DNA from: Agrostemma githago
Lineage: Eukaryota > Streptophyta > Magnoliopsida > Caryophyllales > Caryophyllaceae
Length of the DNA: 64,000 bases
Assembly: GCA_958450325.1 (NCBI GenBank)
Contig: OY288261.1
Span: 16,667,277 to 16,731,276 of the forward strand
Reading direction: 5' to 3'
Below are positions 1-9,669 of this stretch, piece by piece; positions within the stretch are counted from its first letter, which is position 1; every line of letters begins with the position of its first letter. The notes under the pieces are model-generated. The model ran no database searches. It saw nothing but the letters and a program-made list of their open reading frames with translations, and had not been told where the DNA came from. The position numbers and the translations under genes are program-made.

Positions 1-2
1 TC

Positions 3-2405
3 GGAGATGCGCTCAGGATTCCGTCAGCCTCAGATCCTGTGATGGAAATACTTCAGGGGATCAATACTCTGCATCAGGCGGTGAGGACCCTGCAGAAGGA
101 TAACCGTGACATCAGGGCTCAGATAAAAGCGGTGTCAAGGCCACCATCTGCTCCAATTCAGTCACCACCAGAGATCCTGCCTCTGATATCCGGAGGAGAG
201 CCAAGCCTCCACAGAGAACCTGCCGTCAGTGGGCAAGCACCAAGGGCAATTCCTCAAGAGGTGGTCACTCGGCTGGATCTGGAGCTATCGCCACCCATCC
301 AAACCGTTGCGCCACAAGGGCTAGGCTACCTGACCCACGGGCCCACATCCGACAGATCGCGCGTCTCAGGTAATCTCTTCTCCGGCATTGAAAACCGAGA
401 GACTAACGCATTACCTCTTGCAGGTACCCCGGTCCATCATACGCTAAGATGGCAACCAACGCAATCGCCAGGAGTGTATCCCCTGTCCAGCAGCCAACCT
501 TCTGGAGGAGCATGGGCAGCACCTGCTCCCAACCAGCAAGCACCAGAGTGGCAACCCAGGCCTGAAACAGTTGCATTCCCTTCGCCGCCTCCTCCAAACA
601 GTCTGCACCTTGGGGGACCCCAAACAGGAAGTACACCTTTCAGTTTTCCTCCCCCTGCTTCTAACCCTCTTATAGGAACCAACAGCGCTGCAGATCAGCA
701 GTCCCAAGAGTTGAAGGAGCTGAGGGAGCTGATCAACAAAATTCCTGGGATGCCACGCCCCCTGGAGAGAGCGTCCAGAGACAGCTATGCAGACTCACCC
801 TTCACAGACGACTTGGCCTGTGTTGCGGTGCCCAAGGGCTTTGTGCCACCAGCCATGGCGCTTTACGATGGCACTGCGGATCCCATGGATCATATCAACC
901 AGTACAAGCAGAAAATGATGGTGATAACCGCCACGGGGCCTCTGAAGGAAGATTGCATGTGCAAAGGGTTCGGCTCCACCCTCTCAGGAGCAGCCCTGCA
1001 TTGGTTCGTTGGCCTGCCAAACAGGAGTATCGCTTCCTTTGCCGATCTGGTTAACTCATTCAACCAACAATTCGCCAGCAGCAGAAAACCGGAGAAGCAA
1101 ACTAGTGATCTGTACAGGGTGGTACAGAGAATCGATGAATCTACGCGAGATTTCCTCAACAGATTCAACAAGGAGAAAGTGACTATTCCCAGATGTGACG
1201 TAGCCACTGCCATCGAAGCCTTCCGTCAAGGGCTTCTCCAAGACTCAGATCTCTACAAAGATCTCACTAAGTATCCTTGTGCTACATTCGAGGATGTGCA
1301 AACCAAAGCATTGGCAGCCATCAGGCTGGAGGAAGATTCGGGCCCCAGAAGAGCTACCTATGGATCTGAGCATGTCTCCAGGAAGGCACCGGCAGAGAGG
1401 AGAGGCGAAAGATCCAAACCCTACGACAGGAATGTTCACAAGATCTCAGAAGACAAAGATTGGAAGGAGAACCCAGGACTCCCGCCTAAAATCAGCGAGT
1501 ACGGGTTCTCCACCAACGTGTCCGGTCTGCTCAGGGCCCTAAAGGAGTTAGGGCGCAAAGTCAGATGGCCCAGAAGGCAGGAGTACGCCAACGACCGCCG
1601 GGACACCAGCAAGAGATGTGAATTCCACGATGATATTGGGCATACCACCGAAGAATGTGTCCTCCTCAGGAAGGAAGTGAAATATCACTATGACCAGGGA
1701 AATCCGGATCACCTGATATCGAGGAGCTCCAGCAGAGTGAACGCGGCAGACCAGGTGTTACCTTCGCCCCCTCCCCTGTGCACCAGGATTGTCAACGTGA
1801 TCACAGGAGGATCAGAATTAAGCGGTCTGACCTATTCAGCAGCTAAAAGACACGCTTCCCAGTCCAGAGGAGACAAACCAGAACATTCCTGTAGAATCAG
1901 CTGTCCAAACCTCCCCGCTGTCACCTTCGACGAATCCGATGCGGAACCATCTCCAGAATCCCACCATGATGCCCTAATCATCACGCTCTCCATAGGAAAC
2001 TGCACTGTGAGGAAGATACTGGTGGACACTGGAAGCTCTGTCAACCTAATCATGTTGGAAACCTTGCAGAACATGGGGTTCAGTGAGGAAGACCTGAGCA
2101 AAAGGGCGGTTCCCCTCATAGGATTCAGTGGGGAAACTAAATACTCCCTTGGAGAGATTACGATTCCCACTTATGCTGGAGGGGTAAACAAGCAAGTGCG
2201 ATATTTGGTTATTGACGGCCCGTCCACCTACAACGTGATCCTGGGGAGACCATGGATACATGAAATGAAGGCCATCACATCCACCTACCACCAGTGCTTG
2301 AAGTTCCCCACACCCTGGGGAGTGCAGAATATCAGTGGCGACCAAAGGGAAGCCAAAGATTGCTACAGAGTGGCACTGAAGAAGACGGCGAGTCCCCCAG
2401 CATAG
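3..2405 (+). CDS. gag-pro: gag-protease polyprotein (Tat lineage), 5'-partial
   Basis: The frame is open from base 3, so gag continues upstream; the first in-window ATG is at 42. The N-terminal ~250 residues are proline-rich and low complexity. A Retrotrans_gag capsid domain lies at about residues 270-400 (starts near ALYDGTADPMDHI). A CHHC-type zinc-binding motif (CEFHDDIGHTTEEC) sits near residue 527, the Tat-type variant rather than a CCHC knuckle. An aspartic protease follows, with active-site VDTGSS near residue 662 and the flap-side ILGRPW near 734. The frame ends in TAG at 2403-2405 and continues in the same frame into RT. The product would form virus-like particles and process the polyprotein. 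Confidence 0.9.
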   Translation, partial: GDALRIPSASDPVMEILQGINTLHQAVRTLQKDNRDIRAQIKAVSRPPSAPIQSPPEILPLISGGEPSLHREPAVSGQAPRAIPQEVVTRLDLELSPPIQTVAPQGLGYLTHGPTSDRSRVSGNLFSGIENRETNALPLAGTPVHHTLRWQPTQSPGVYPLSSSQPSGGAWAAPAPNQQAPEWQPRPETVAFPSPPPPNSLHLGGPQTGSTPFSFPPPASNPLIGTNSAADQQSQELKELRELINKIPGMPRPLERASRDSYADSPFTDDLACVAVPKGFVPPAMALYDGTADPMDHINQYKQKMMVITATGPLKEDCMCKGFGSTLSGAALHWFVGLPNRSIASFADLVNSFNQQFASSRKPEKQTSDLYRVVQRIDESTRDFLNRFNKEKVTIPRCDVATAIEAFRQGLLQDSDLYKDLTKYPCATFEDVQTKALAAIRLEEDSGPRRATYGSEHVSRKAPAERRGERSKPYDRNVHKISEDKDWKENPGLPPKISEYGFSTNVSGLLRALKELGRKVRWPRRQEYANDRRDTSKRCEFHDDIGHTTEECVLLRKEVKYHYDQGNPDHLISRSSSRVNAADQVLPSPPPLCTRIVNVITGGSELSGLTYSAAKRHASQSRGDKPEHSCRISCPNLPAVTFDESDAEPSPESHHDALIITLSIGNCTVRKILVDTGSSVNLIMLETLQNMGFSEEDLSKRAVPLIGFSGETKYSLGEITIPTYAGGVNKQVRYLVIDGPSTYNVILGRPWIHEMKAITSTYHQCLKFPTPWGVQNISGDQREAKDCYRVALKKTASPPA

Positions 2406-2411
2406 CAATTA
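2403..2411 (+). promoter_or_regulatory. candidate leaky stop codon TAG CAA TTA between protease and RT
   Basis: The stop is followed directly by CAATTA, an exact match to the type I readthrough context UAG CARYYA known from tobacco mosaic virus (UAG CAA UUA). Reading frame zero is identical before and after, and the frame is open for the next 2.4 kb. Readthrough here would give gag-pro as the major product and gag-pro-pol as the minor one. The alternative is a chance CAG to TAG mutation. Confidence 0.65.
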
Positions 2412-4874
2412 CAGAGTCTTCACCTACCCCTGCAGGAATACCTTGAACCCCCTCAGGCGGAGGTAGATGAAGTAAACCTAGACAAACAACACCCAGAGCG
2501 GAAAGTGTTGATCGGCTCAGAATGCACAGGTAATATCCGACAAAACCTTTTTGATTTGTTGAAAACTAACATGGATTGTTTTGCGTGGTCCCATGATGAT
2601 ATGGTAGGAATATATCCGAATATCATAACGCACAGATTAAGCGTGGACCCGAGCTACAAACCAATCCAGCAGAAGAGGAGGAAGTTCGCTCCAGAGAGGA
2701 ACCAAGTCATAAACCAGGAGGTAGACAACCTGCTGGTTGCCGGAAAAATCAGAGAAGTAAAATACCTAGAGTGGCTGTCCAACGTGGTAGTAGTCCCAAA
2801 GAAGAATGGCAAGTGGAGAGTGTGCGTCGACTTCACCGACCTGAACAAGGCGTGCCCAAAGGACCCATTCCCCCTGCCACACATAGATGCCATGGTAGAC
2901 GCCACAGCAGGTCATGAGATGCTAACTTTCCTCGACGCGTGGAGTGGATACAACCAAATCAAGATGCATCCAGCAGACCAGGAGAAAACCGCGTTCAGAT
3001 CCGAGAGAGGTATCTATTGTTACAATGTTATGCCCTTTGGTTTGAAAAATGCAGGATCCACCTACCAGAGGCTGGTTAACATGATGTTCAAGAAACAAAT
3101 TGGCAAAACCATGGAGGTATACATTGATGATATGGTCGTTAAGTCCAAACAAGCAACACAGCACACGGCACATCTGGAGGACGCTTTCAACACCCTCAGG
3201 GAGTACAAGATGAAGCTAAATCCTTCCAAGTGCACGTTCGGAGTATCCTGTGGGAAATTTCTGGGGTACATGGTCACCCAGAGGGGAATCGAAGCCAGCA
3301 CAGAGCAGATCAAAGCCATCCTGCAACTGGAGTCTCCACAGAAGCCGAAGGATGTGCAGCGATTAACCGGAAGGATTGCCGCCCTGAACAGGTTCATCTC
3401 CCGATCCTCAGATAGGTGCCGCTTATTCTATGATATCCTGAGGAAGGCCCAAAGATTTGACTGGACGGAAGAGCACGAGAAAGCGTTCAAAGAACTAAAG
3501 CACTACTTGAGCACTCCACCACTTCTATCAAAACCGGAGCCTGGAGAACCACTTTTTCTATACCTTTCAGTGACTGAGGTGGCGGTTAGTGCAGTGTTGG
3601 TAAGAGAACATGATGGAGCACAGCATCCGGTCTACTACGTCAGTAAGTCTCTGCTTCCTGCAGAGACCAGGTACACGACCCTTGAAAAACTTGTACTTGC
3701 ATTAGTCACTGCGTCATATAAACTGCGTCCCTATTTTGAATCACATATTATATCTGTAATAACAAATTACCCACTGAAAACCATTATGAGAAAACCTGAG
3801 TTGTCAGGTAGGATGGCGAAATGGTCCATGCACTTGAGCGGTTTCGACTTAAGATTTGTCCCCAGAACAGCAATCAAGTCTCAGGCCCTAGCAGATTTCA
3901 TATCCGACTTCAGCCCGACACTGCAGACGCAGGCGGAGAAAGACATCATCCTTCTGGAGGAAAACAAGGGTGAACAGGTGTGGAAACTAAACGTAGATGG
4001 TGCCTCGAACATGAGAGGATCTGGAGCTGGGCTGGTACTCAGGTCACCTCAGGGAGATCTCATAGTTCAAGCAGTCCGATGCGAGTTCCGAACAACAAAC
4101 AATGAAGCAGAATACGAAGCTTTGATCCTAGGTCTCCAGTTGTCCCTAGACCTTAAAATCAAGCAGCTGGAGGTGTACGGCGATTCCCAACTGATAGTCA
4201 ATCATATGAACGGTTCATATACCGCGAAAGACTCGAAAATGATGGCTTACCTTGAGGTGGCAAAAGACCTCTCCTTGAGGTTCGCAGAGTTCTCAATTAA
4301 CCAAGTCCCAAGGGAGCAGAACGTAGAAGCCGACGCCTTAGCAACTCTGGGGGCAACCTTCAAACCAGGAGAAGTATCCACCATACCAATAGTCCATGTA
4401 CTGGAACCAGCAATCCGGAGAAGCGCACAGGAGCAGGGAACACCAGAGGAAGGTTCACCAGGTCAAGGGCTGCAATGGTTTCAGGAAGCAAGGATCTATA
4501 GCAACACTGTAGAACAGGAGGAGATCTCTGACTGCCGAAAATCCTACAAAGATTGGCTGCAAAATGATATTCTGCCAGCAGAAAAAAGAGAAGCGCGAAG
4601 TTTCAGAATGAAAGCGTCAAGGTATACACTCATTGATGGCATGCTATTCAAGAGATCGACCGCTGGGCCATACCTAAGATGTCTAAGCCAGGAGCAGGCA
4701 GAGATGGTAATGCATGATCTCCACAGCGGAGAATGTGGAAATCATGCAGGGGGCAAGAGTCTATCCAACAAAGCACTTCGCCAAGGTTACTATTGGCCAA
4801 CAATGCGAAGGGACGCCAAGGAATATGTTAAAAAATGCGATGTCTGCCAAAGACACGCACCAGTCAATCACTAG
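2406..4874 (+). CDS. pol: pol: reverse transcriptase, RNase H, second RNase H, integrase zinc domain
   Basis: Read in frame with gag-pro after the TAG at 2403; the first internal ATG is at 2505. RT motifs include VCVDFTDLNKACPKD, the LDAWSGYNQI block and catalytic YIDDM (around 3119-3133). The Ty3-type RNase H follows (TLEKLVLALV, then ALADFISDF). A second RNase H begins near 3985 with LNVDGASNMRGSGAGLVL, then NNEAEYEAL and YGDSQLIV, keeping the D-E-D catalytic set; this duplication marks the Tat lineage. The integrase HHCC zinc finger (H at LHSGECGNHAGG, C at KKCDVC) is at 4710-4860. The frame stops at TAG 4872-4874, in a context (CCA GTA) that does not match any known leaky stop, so this one is probably a CAG to TAG mutation. 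Confidence 0.92.
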   Translation, partial: QLQSLHLPLQEYLEPPQAEVDEVNLDKQHPERKVLIGSECTGNIRQNLFDLLKTNMDCFAWSHDDMVGIYPNIITHRLSVDPSYKPIQQKRRKFAPERNQVINQEVDNLLVAGKIREVKYLEWLSNVVVVPKKNGKWRVCVDFTDLNKACPKDPFPLPHIDAMVDATAGHEMLTFLDAWSGYNQIKMHPADQEKTAFRSERGIYCYNVMPFGLKNAGSTYQRLVNMMFKKQIGKTMEVYIDDMVVKSKQATQHTAHLEDAFNTLREYKMKLNPSKCTFGVSCGKFLGYMVTQRGIEASTEQIKAILQLESPQKPKDVQRLTGRIAALNRFISRSSDRCRLFYDILRKAQRFDWTEEHEKAFKELKHYLSTPPLLSKPEPGEPLFLYLSVTEVAVSAVLVREHDGAQHPVYYVSKSLLPAETRYTTLEKLVLALVTASYKLRPYFESHIISVITNYPLKTIMRKPELSGRMAKWSMHLSGFDLRFVPRTAIKSQALADFISDFSPTLQTQAEKDIILLEENKGEQVWKLNVDGASNMRGSGAGLVLRSPQGDLIVQAVRCEFRTTNNEAEYEALILGLQLSLDLKIKQLEVYGDSQLIVNHMNGSYTAKDSKMMAYLEVAKDLSLRFAEFSINQVPREQNVEADALATLGATFKPGEVSTIPIVHVLEPAIRRSAQEQGTPEEGSPGQGLQWFQEARIYSNTVEQEEISDCRKSYKDWLQNDILPAEKREARSFRMKASRYTLIDGMLFKRSTAGPYLRCLSQEQAEMVMHDLHSGECGNHAGGKSLSNKALRQGYYWPTMRRDAKEYVKKCDVCQRHAPVNH

Positions 4875-5880
4875 CCAGTAGAACCACTACATCCAATTAT
4901 CTCTCCTTGGTCCTTCATGAAATGGGGAATGGATATTGTAGGTAAATTGCCAAGAGCACCAGGAAACAGAGTCTTCATGCTCGCAATGACCGACTACTTC
5001 TCCAAGTGGATAGAAGCAGAAGCATTCCCTCAGGTGACTGAGAAGCAGGTTATATCCTTTCATTAAACGTAACATTATCTGCAGGTTCGGAGTTCCCTCA
5101 GAGATCATCTGCGACAATGGGTCCCAGTTTATTGGCAATAAAATGGAAGCCTATTGCGCCAAGTGGAACATTGCTCTCAACAAGTCTACTCCCAGAAATC
5201 CACAATCCAATGGTCAAGCAGAATCCAGCAACAAAATTGTGATGGATAACCTGAAGAGAAGGCTGGAGGAAGCAGGGGGCAGATGGGCAGATGAACTTCC
5301 CCTGGTACTGTGGTCTGACAGAACCACACCTAAGGTGGCTACTGGGCAGACACCCTTTAGTTTGGTCTTTGGTGCTGAGGCGGTCATTCCTGCAGAAGTA
5401 AGGGTACCCACCCACAGGTATGGCTGCACAACAGAAGAAGGAAACCAAGTGGAAATGGCAAACAGTTTAGACACCATAGACGAGCTTAGAACTGATGCTC
5501 AGATCAGAATGGCCTCCTACAGACAAACTGTCGCCAGAAGCTACAACAAGAATGTTAAAGTCAGGATTCTACAGGAAGGAGACTTGGTCCTCAGAAAAGT
5601 ATTCCAGAACACCAGAAACCAGCAAGTAGGGAAATTTGCTTACAACTGGGAGGGGCCCTACCAGGTGGAGAAAGTAGTTGGAAATGGAGCATATCAACTT
5701 ATGACCATGGAAGGGAAAATCATCCAAAAACCTTGGAACATAATACACTTAAAAAAAGTACTTCTTCTAAGTAAAAGTCACCAAGAGCAAGGGCCGTTGT
5801 CGCCAGAGCTGAGGCATTCAATCTGTCAGGTACGCCTCCACCAGAACCCAGGTTCAATCTCACTTAATCATTTCTTTTAA
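4875..5880 (+). pseudogene. integrase catalytic core and C-terminus, frameshifted
   Basis: Directly continues pol. The core starts with MKWGMDIVGKLP (first catalytic Asp), then TDYFSKWIEAEAF; one extra base near 5060 (in the run reading ccttt cat taa) shifts the frame. The next frame carries ICDNGSQF (second Asp) and NGQAESSNK (catalytic Glu), then the GPY/F-like module around EGPYQVEKVVGNGAY. The end at 5880 looks natural. Only the TAG at 4872 and the single-base shift separate this copy from an open integrase. Confidence 0.88.
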
Positions 5881-6610
5881 GCCTACTCTATCTTTTAAGC
5901 CTATTTCTTTTCAATCCCTGTTTACAAAGTCTTTCAAAATTTCCTTCCAAAACTTAGCTCATGTTCATACCTCAAAATTCGACTCGATTATCATGAAATT
6001 TAAAGGGAGATTCTTGCTGTTTCTTCAAATACAACCATTTGAAACCTCCTTTCTTTTTTGTGTATTTTTTGAGACGCAATTTTTAAAATTTTTAAGTTCC
6101 TCTTACATGTTTTCATCTTGTTCTCTCTTTATACCACCAAATTGAATTTCCTTTTTACATGATCTCATTTTATCCTCAATTTAAAATTAACGATTAATCT
6201 GGTGGAGCGTATAACTTCCACAGAAGGCGTGCGTCTTGTGCTAAATGCCTACAACCAGGGCATTACAAGTCCCCTGCGCCACTCAGCACCCACGCAAATC
6301 GTGGCACCTCTGACTGAGTGGGCATACTAAACCCCAGGCCACCAACCATCAGGGTCGACCATACGGACAAAGGCATGCATACAAACAGCTGACAGCAACC
6401 AAACAAACAAAACAAACACCACAAGTAAACAAAACGAGTACCATAGAAACAAGTCTAAAACGATTCTGCTCCCTTGAGCAGAAAAAAGGTTCAGACATTC
6501 TGCTCCCCTGAGCAGAATGAGAATTCAGGACATAACAAATTTTTTAACAAAATATTTTTGTTTTCGCCACACAGGGCCAGAGATAAAAAAAGATAAACAG
6601 GCTAAACAGC
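5881..6610. other. spacer between pol and the antisense gene
   Basis: About 700 bases with no coding signal. It begins with a short direct repeat (tcttttaagcct), is AT-rich to about 6180, then becomes ordinary sequence. It separates two convergent transcription units (pol on plus, the antisense gene ending at 6611 on minus), so 3' ends of both RNAs are expected here. It contains the twin hairpins at 6464-6518. Confidence 0.6.
6464..6518. other. two tandem near-identical hairpins
   Basis: Hairpin one: arms TTCTGCTC (6464-6471) and GAGCAGAA (6476-6483) with a 4-base loop. Hairpin two: arms ATTCTGCTC (6497-6505) and GAGCAGAAT (6510-6518) with a 4-base loop. All stem pairs are Watson-Crick. Because the arms are palindromic the structure can form in RNA from either strand. 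Position between convergent genes suggests an RNA 3'-end or stability element; that role is inference. Confidence 0.7.
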
Positions 6611-8570
6611 CTAGACATCATTCTCCGGGGGAAGAGAGGCAAGGGGCACCACCACAGCAGCATCATCAGTGGCCACCATAGGACCAGGCGTCTTTTGAAC
6701 TGCTGGAGGGGAAGAAACCGACTCCTCCACTGCTTCCCCTTCACCATCAGCCAGCACTTCCAGATCGAAGCCGTGGGGAAACTCCACCTGCATTCTCTCC
6801 TTCAGAGCAGCCAAATCCCAGTGCACATGCTCCCCCTGGGCGTGAGCTTCAACCATCTGGATCTCAGTGCTCAGGGCAGACCAACTGAGAGCACCGACCA
6901 TTTGCTCCTGCAAAGCTGCCACTTTCCCCTGAAGATCAAATTTGGCACCTTGGACTTTGGCAAGCTCAGCCTTCACCCCTGCAGTAGCCTCCTCCCATTG
7001 CTTCTCCTCTTCAGCAAGCTTCCCCCTGACTTGGTCCAGCTCCCCCCTCAGCTCAATGGCCTCCTCCTTAGCCGTCTTAGCCTCCTCCTCAAGCTCCATG
7101 ACCCTCTCCTTAGCTTGAGCAGCCTCCTCCATTAGACGGGCATTATCCGCCTGGAGACGACCCCCCAAGTCTATAAGGCGCGATATGCGGGCCTTCACAA
7201 AGATAGCCATCTGAAGAGTCTGAATAGAACAGCAGCAGTCAGTAATGCAACTCAAAGCTGGAACAAATTCAGAGCCAAAAAGACAGAATTACCTCAAAGC
7301 CATGGGCAACGATGTGGGACGCGGTCTCAATCAGAGGATCCTTGGCCATCACAGCCTCAGAACCTAAAAAGAGGAACTGGTCCAGGACAGAAAGGTCTTC
7401 CAGGTCCCTGATGACCCCAAAATTCCGGGGAAAGGTCATCGTGATCTCATCAGAGCTGCACCCAGCCGAATGAGGAGCAGAAGGCTGAGGAGAATCAGGC
7501 ACATGAATCACATGTGGTTTCTCCGCAGAGTCTGCCTGAGTTGGAGGGGAGGAGCTGCGTTTTCTCTTCGAACTAGTCGAAGGAGCAGGAGAGGAGCCAG
7601 TAACCTTCCGGGATGAAGAGCGGGTAGCCATGCTCTTTCTCCTGACCCGGTCCAGGGTCATGGGAGCCTTGGCACTGCCTGAGAAGGGCGAAGTATACCA
7701 CATAAACCCCACAAAAAAGAAAAAGAGACAAAGCAAGAATTTACTCAGCAATTCTCACCAGAAGACATTGTGTCGTCAAAAGGGGAGCAGGCACCGCCGG
7801 CAGAGGGAACAAACAGGTTATTGAAGGAGAGCTGCTCGGAACTTAAGTCGGAAAGTTTGGCAGTAAGATCGATGATCGGCGTGACTCCCTCCGACTGTTG
7901 GAGACCTACAGTATGAAACCAATAAGAACCATAAGTGTGCGAGGAACCGAAAAGCTAGTGATACGATGAATACCTGAAACAGGCGCCCACTGAGAAAAGA
8001 GGTAATCACAGGAGGGAGAGAGGGAATCAGCCTTCACAAAGATAAAGCCCTTGAACCACCCCGCATCAGGAGGGTTAGGAGGGAAGATTATGCCAGGGAA
8101 ATTTTTATCCTTGACGCGCATCGTCACCTGACCATTTCCCAGGGGCCTTACCTGGAATGCGGCGCAGATGTCGAGCAGCGAAAAGTCCTTCTGATGGCGG
8201 CGATTTAGAACGCAGAAGGATAGCAACACCCTCCAGGTGTGAGGGGCCAGTTGGCATGGGGCAAGCTTGTAATAGGTTAGGAGTTCCTGAACAAGAGGGG
8301 GAAAGGGAAAGCGGAGGCCCAAGAGGAAGGGGTAAGCATACATGCAGACCCATCCAGGAAGGACGAAGTCCGCCTGATGACCTGAGGAGGGAAGGTAAAT
8401 CTCAACCCCTCATCGAAGCCAAAAACCCCCCTGACAAAGGAAGGGTCCACATCGGCAAAGAAAGAGTCGCAGGAATGAGTTTTGCCTAATTTGTTAGAAG
8501 GAGAAAAGGCCATCGCCGACGACGATGGAGCAGGAGCCGATGATTTACCCCAGACCGATTTAGACGCCAT
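6611..8570 (-). CDS. antisense four-exon gene with gypsy-type transposon (Transposase_28-like) domain and coiled coil, one frameshift
   Basis: On the strand opposite to pol. Proposed exons (minus): 8570-7974, 7905-7759, 7678-7293, 7219-6611, every junction with GT..AG and the frame carried through; about 579 codons. Exon 1 holds a region resembling the plant Transposase_28 (putative gypsy type transposon) family, including LGLRFPFPPLVQELL and LAPHTWRVLLSFCVL. Exon 3 has a basic stretch (SSKRKRSSS, possible nuclear signal). Exon 4 is a long heptad-rich coiled coil (about RLQADNARLMEE to VAALQEQM) followed by an acidic tail ending PENDV. A one-base shift lies in exon 1 near 8380-8395. Antisense ORFs at this place are known in Tat elements; their function is not. 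Intron borders here are my reading, not transcript data. Confidence 0.7.
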
Positions 8571-8947
8571 GAAAGAAAAAGAAAATAACAAACAAAGATG
8601 GAAGATCACCTGAGCAAAACGGGAGTGTGAAGTGCGGCGACGGCGAACGACGAAGAACAGAGAGGTAGGGTGATTCGAATTTTGAAAAGGGGATTTGGGG
8701 TTGTGAATGAAGTGAGAAGTAAATGAGAAGAGAAGTTAGGAGTGGGTAGAGTAAAGAGAAGAAGGAGTATGGGGAAACGCGAATAATAATGAGGGGGAAG
8801 AGTAAAATTATCATGAGGAAGGAGAAGAGTCAGTTAGGGAAACGAGAAGTGACAGACTCAAAAACAAACTCTGTGGAAGAAAATCGTCATCAGAACCAAA
8901 ACGTCAAAACGCAAACGGAAATTCCCGCCTAAGATGAGCTTAGTTGA
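8571..8947. other. upstream region of the antisense gene
   Basis: Purine-rich on the plus strand, no ORF of note, and no clear TATA box in the minus direction. It is where the promoter and 5' leader of the antisense gene would be. Confidence 0.4.
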
Positions 8948-8962
8948 AAATTTGGGGGCATT
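8947..8962 (+). promoter_or_regulatory. polypurine tract of the Tat element
   Basis: AAAATTTGGGGGCA immediately precedes TGTTTGGG, the LTR start. This is the usual arrangement for plus-strand DNA priming, and the sequence resembles Tat polypurine tracts. Confidence 0.75.
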
Positions 8963-9669
8963 TGTTTGGGATAAAATCCGCACCCTCAGATACGACGTGG
9001 AAATTCTCCGAGTCAAAAATCAAAGTCAATAAGTCAAAGAATCGACAAGAAAAAGTCATGCTCGGAAAGATCAAAGTCGTAAAAGTCAAGGGTTCGATAC
9101 AAGGAAAGTCAACCAGTCAACGAAGTAAAACCCAACAACATTGGGCCAGAAAGTACCCAAGCTCCGAAATGGGCCGAAGACAGCCAACTATTCAAAGAAA
9201 CCCTACCCCAAGCACAAAGACCCAATCCAATAACCAACTCCCTAAATTTCAGGATGGTGCCACCAGAGCAGGAGAAAAATTAGAAGGAAAGGAAGGCAAC
9301 GGTTAAGGAAGAGGGGGTTATAAGCGCAGTAGAGGGGCATAAGAGGGACGGTCGATCGGTCTTCAGAAAAAGAGTAATGAAGGGGCAAACACACTAGCAA
9401 AATCTCTCATAGCTTAATACCGTCAAAATATTTGTATTGTCTTTCGCACTTCATTCTCCTCATTCATAGTAGAAGTTTGGCGGGATTCCGACTCCCCCCG
9501 CGGTTTTTCCCACATTTGGGTTTCCGCGTCACCAAAACTCGAGTCCCTTTGCTTTCTTTCGCTACGTTTTCATTTGCTAGATATGATTCATCTCGTTAGT
9601 TCATATAGTGCTAGTTCGATAGCTTTAACCCGCAACTTGATCTTAACCCGGTAAATTTTTACCAAAACA
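8963..9669 (+). repeat. 3' LTR of the Tat element
   Basis: Starts TGTTTGGG right after the polypurine tract and ends ACCAAAACA at 9669, giving matching terminal inverted repeats and the TG..CA rule. A TATA-like TTATAAG is at 9318-9324. The 5' partner is outside the window, so the exact end and the target duplication cannot be confirmed. The sequence changes to that of a different LTR after 9669. Confidence 0.7.

Larger units (their letters stand above)
1..9669 (+). mobile_element. Tat-lineage Ty3/gypsy LTR retrotransposon (5' part outside window)
   Basis: Order seen: gag, protease, RT, RNase H, a second (archaeal-type) RNase H, integrase, a roughly 700-base spacer, a spliced gene on the opposite strand, polypurine tract, 3' LTR. 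The duplicated RNase H and the antisense gene between pol and the 3' LTR are hallmarks of the Tat lineage (Grande, Retand and Ogre relatives). The 5' LTR, primer site and gag start lie before base 1. The element is inserted in a larger LTR whose remaining half starts at 9670. Damage is light: one possibly functional TAG, one real-looking TAG and one single-base shift in pol, and one shift in the antisense gene, which suggests a fairly recent insertion. Confidence 0.9.

Noticed and set aside
4872..4874. TAG in pol as a second programmed readthrough site
   Set aside because: It is followed by CCAGTA, not CARYYA, and it falls inside the integrase zinc-binding region, where a stop makes no sense. 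Probably a CAG to TAG mutation.
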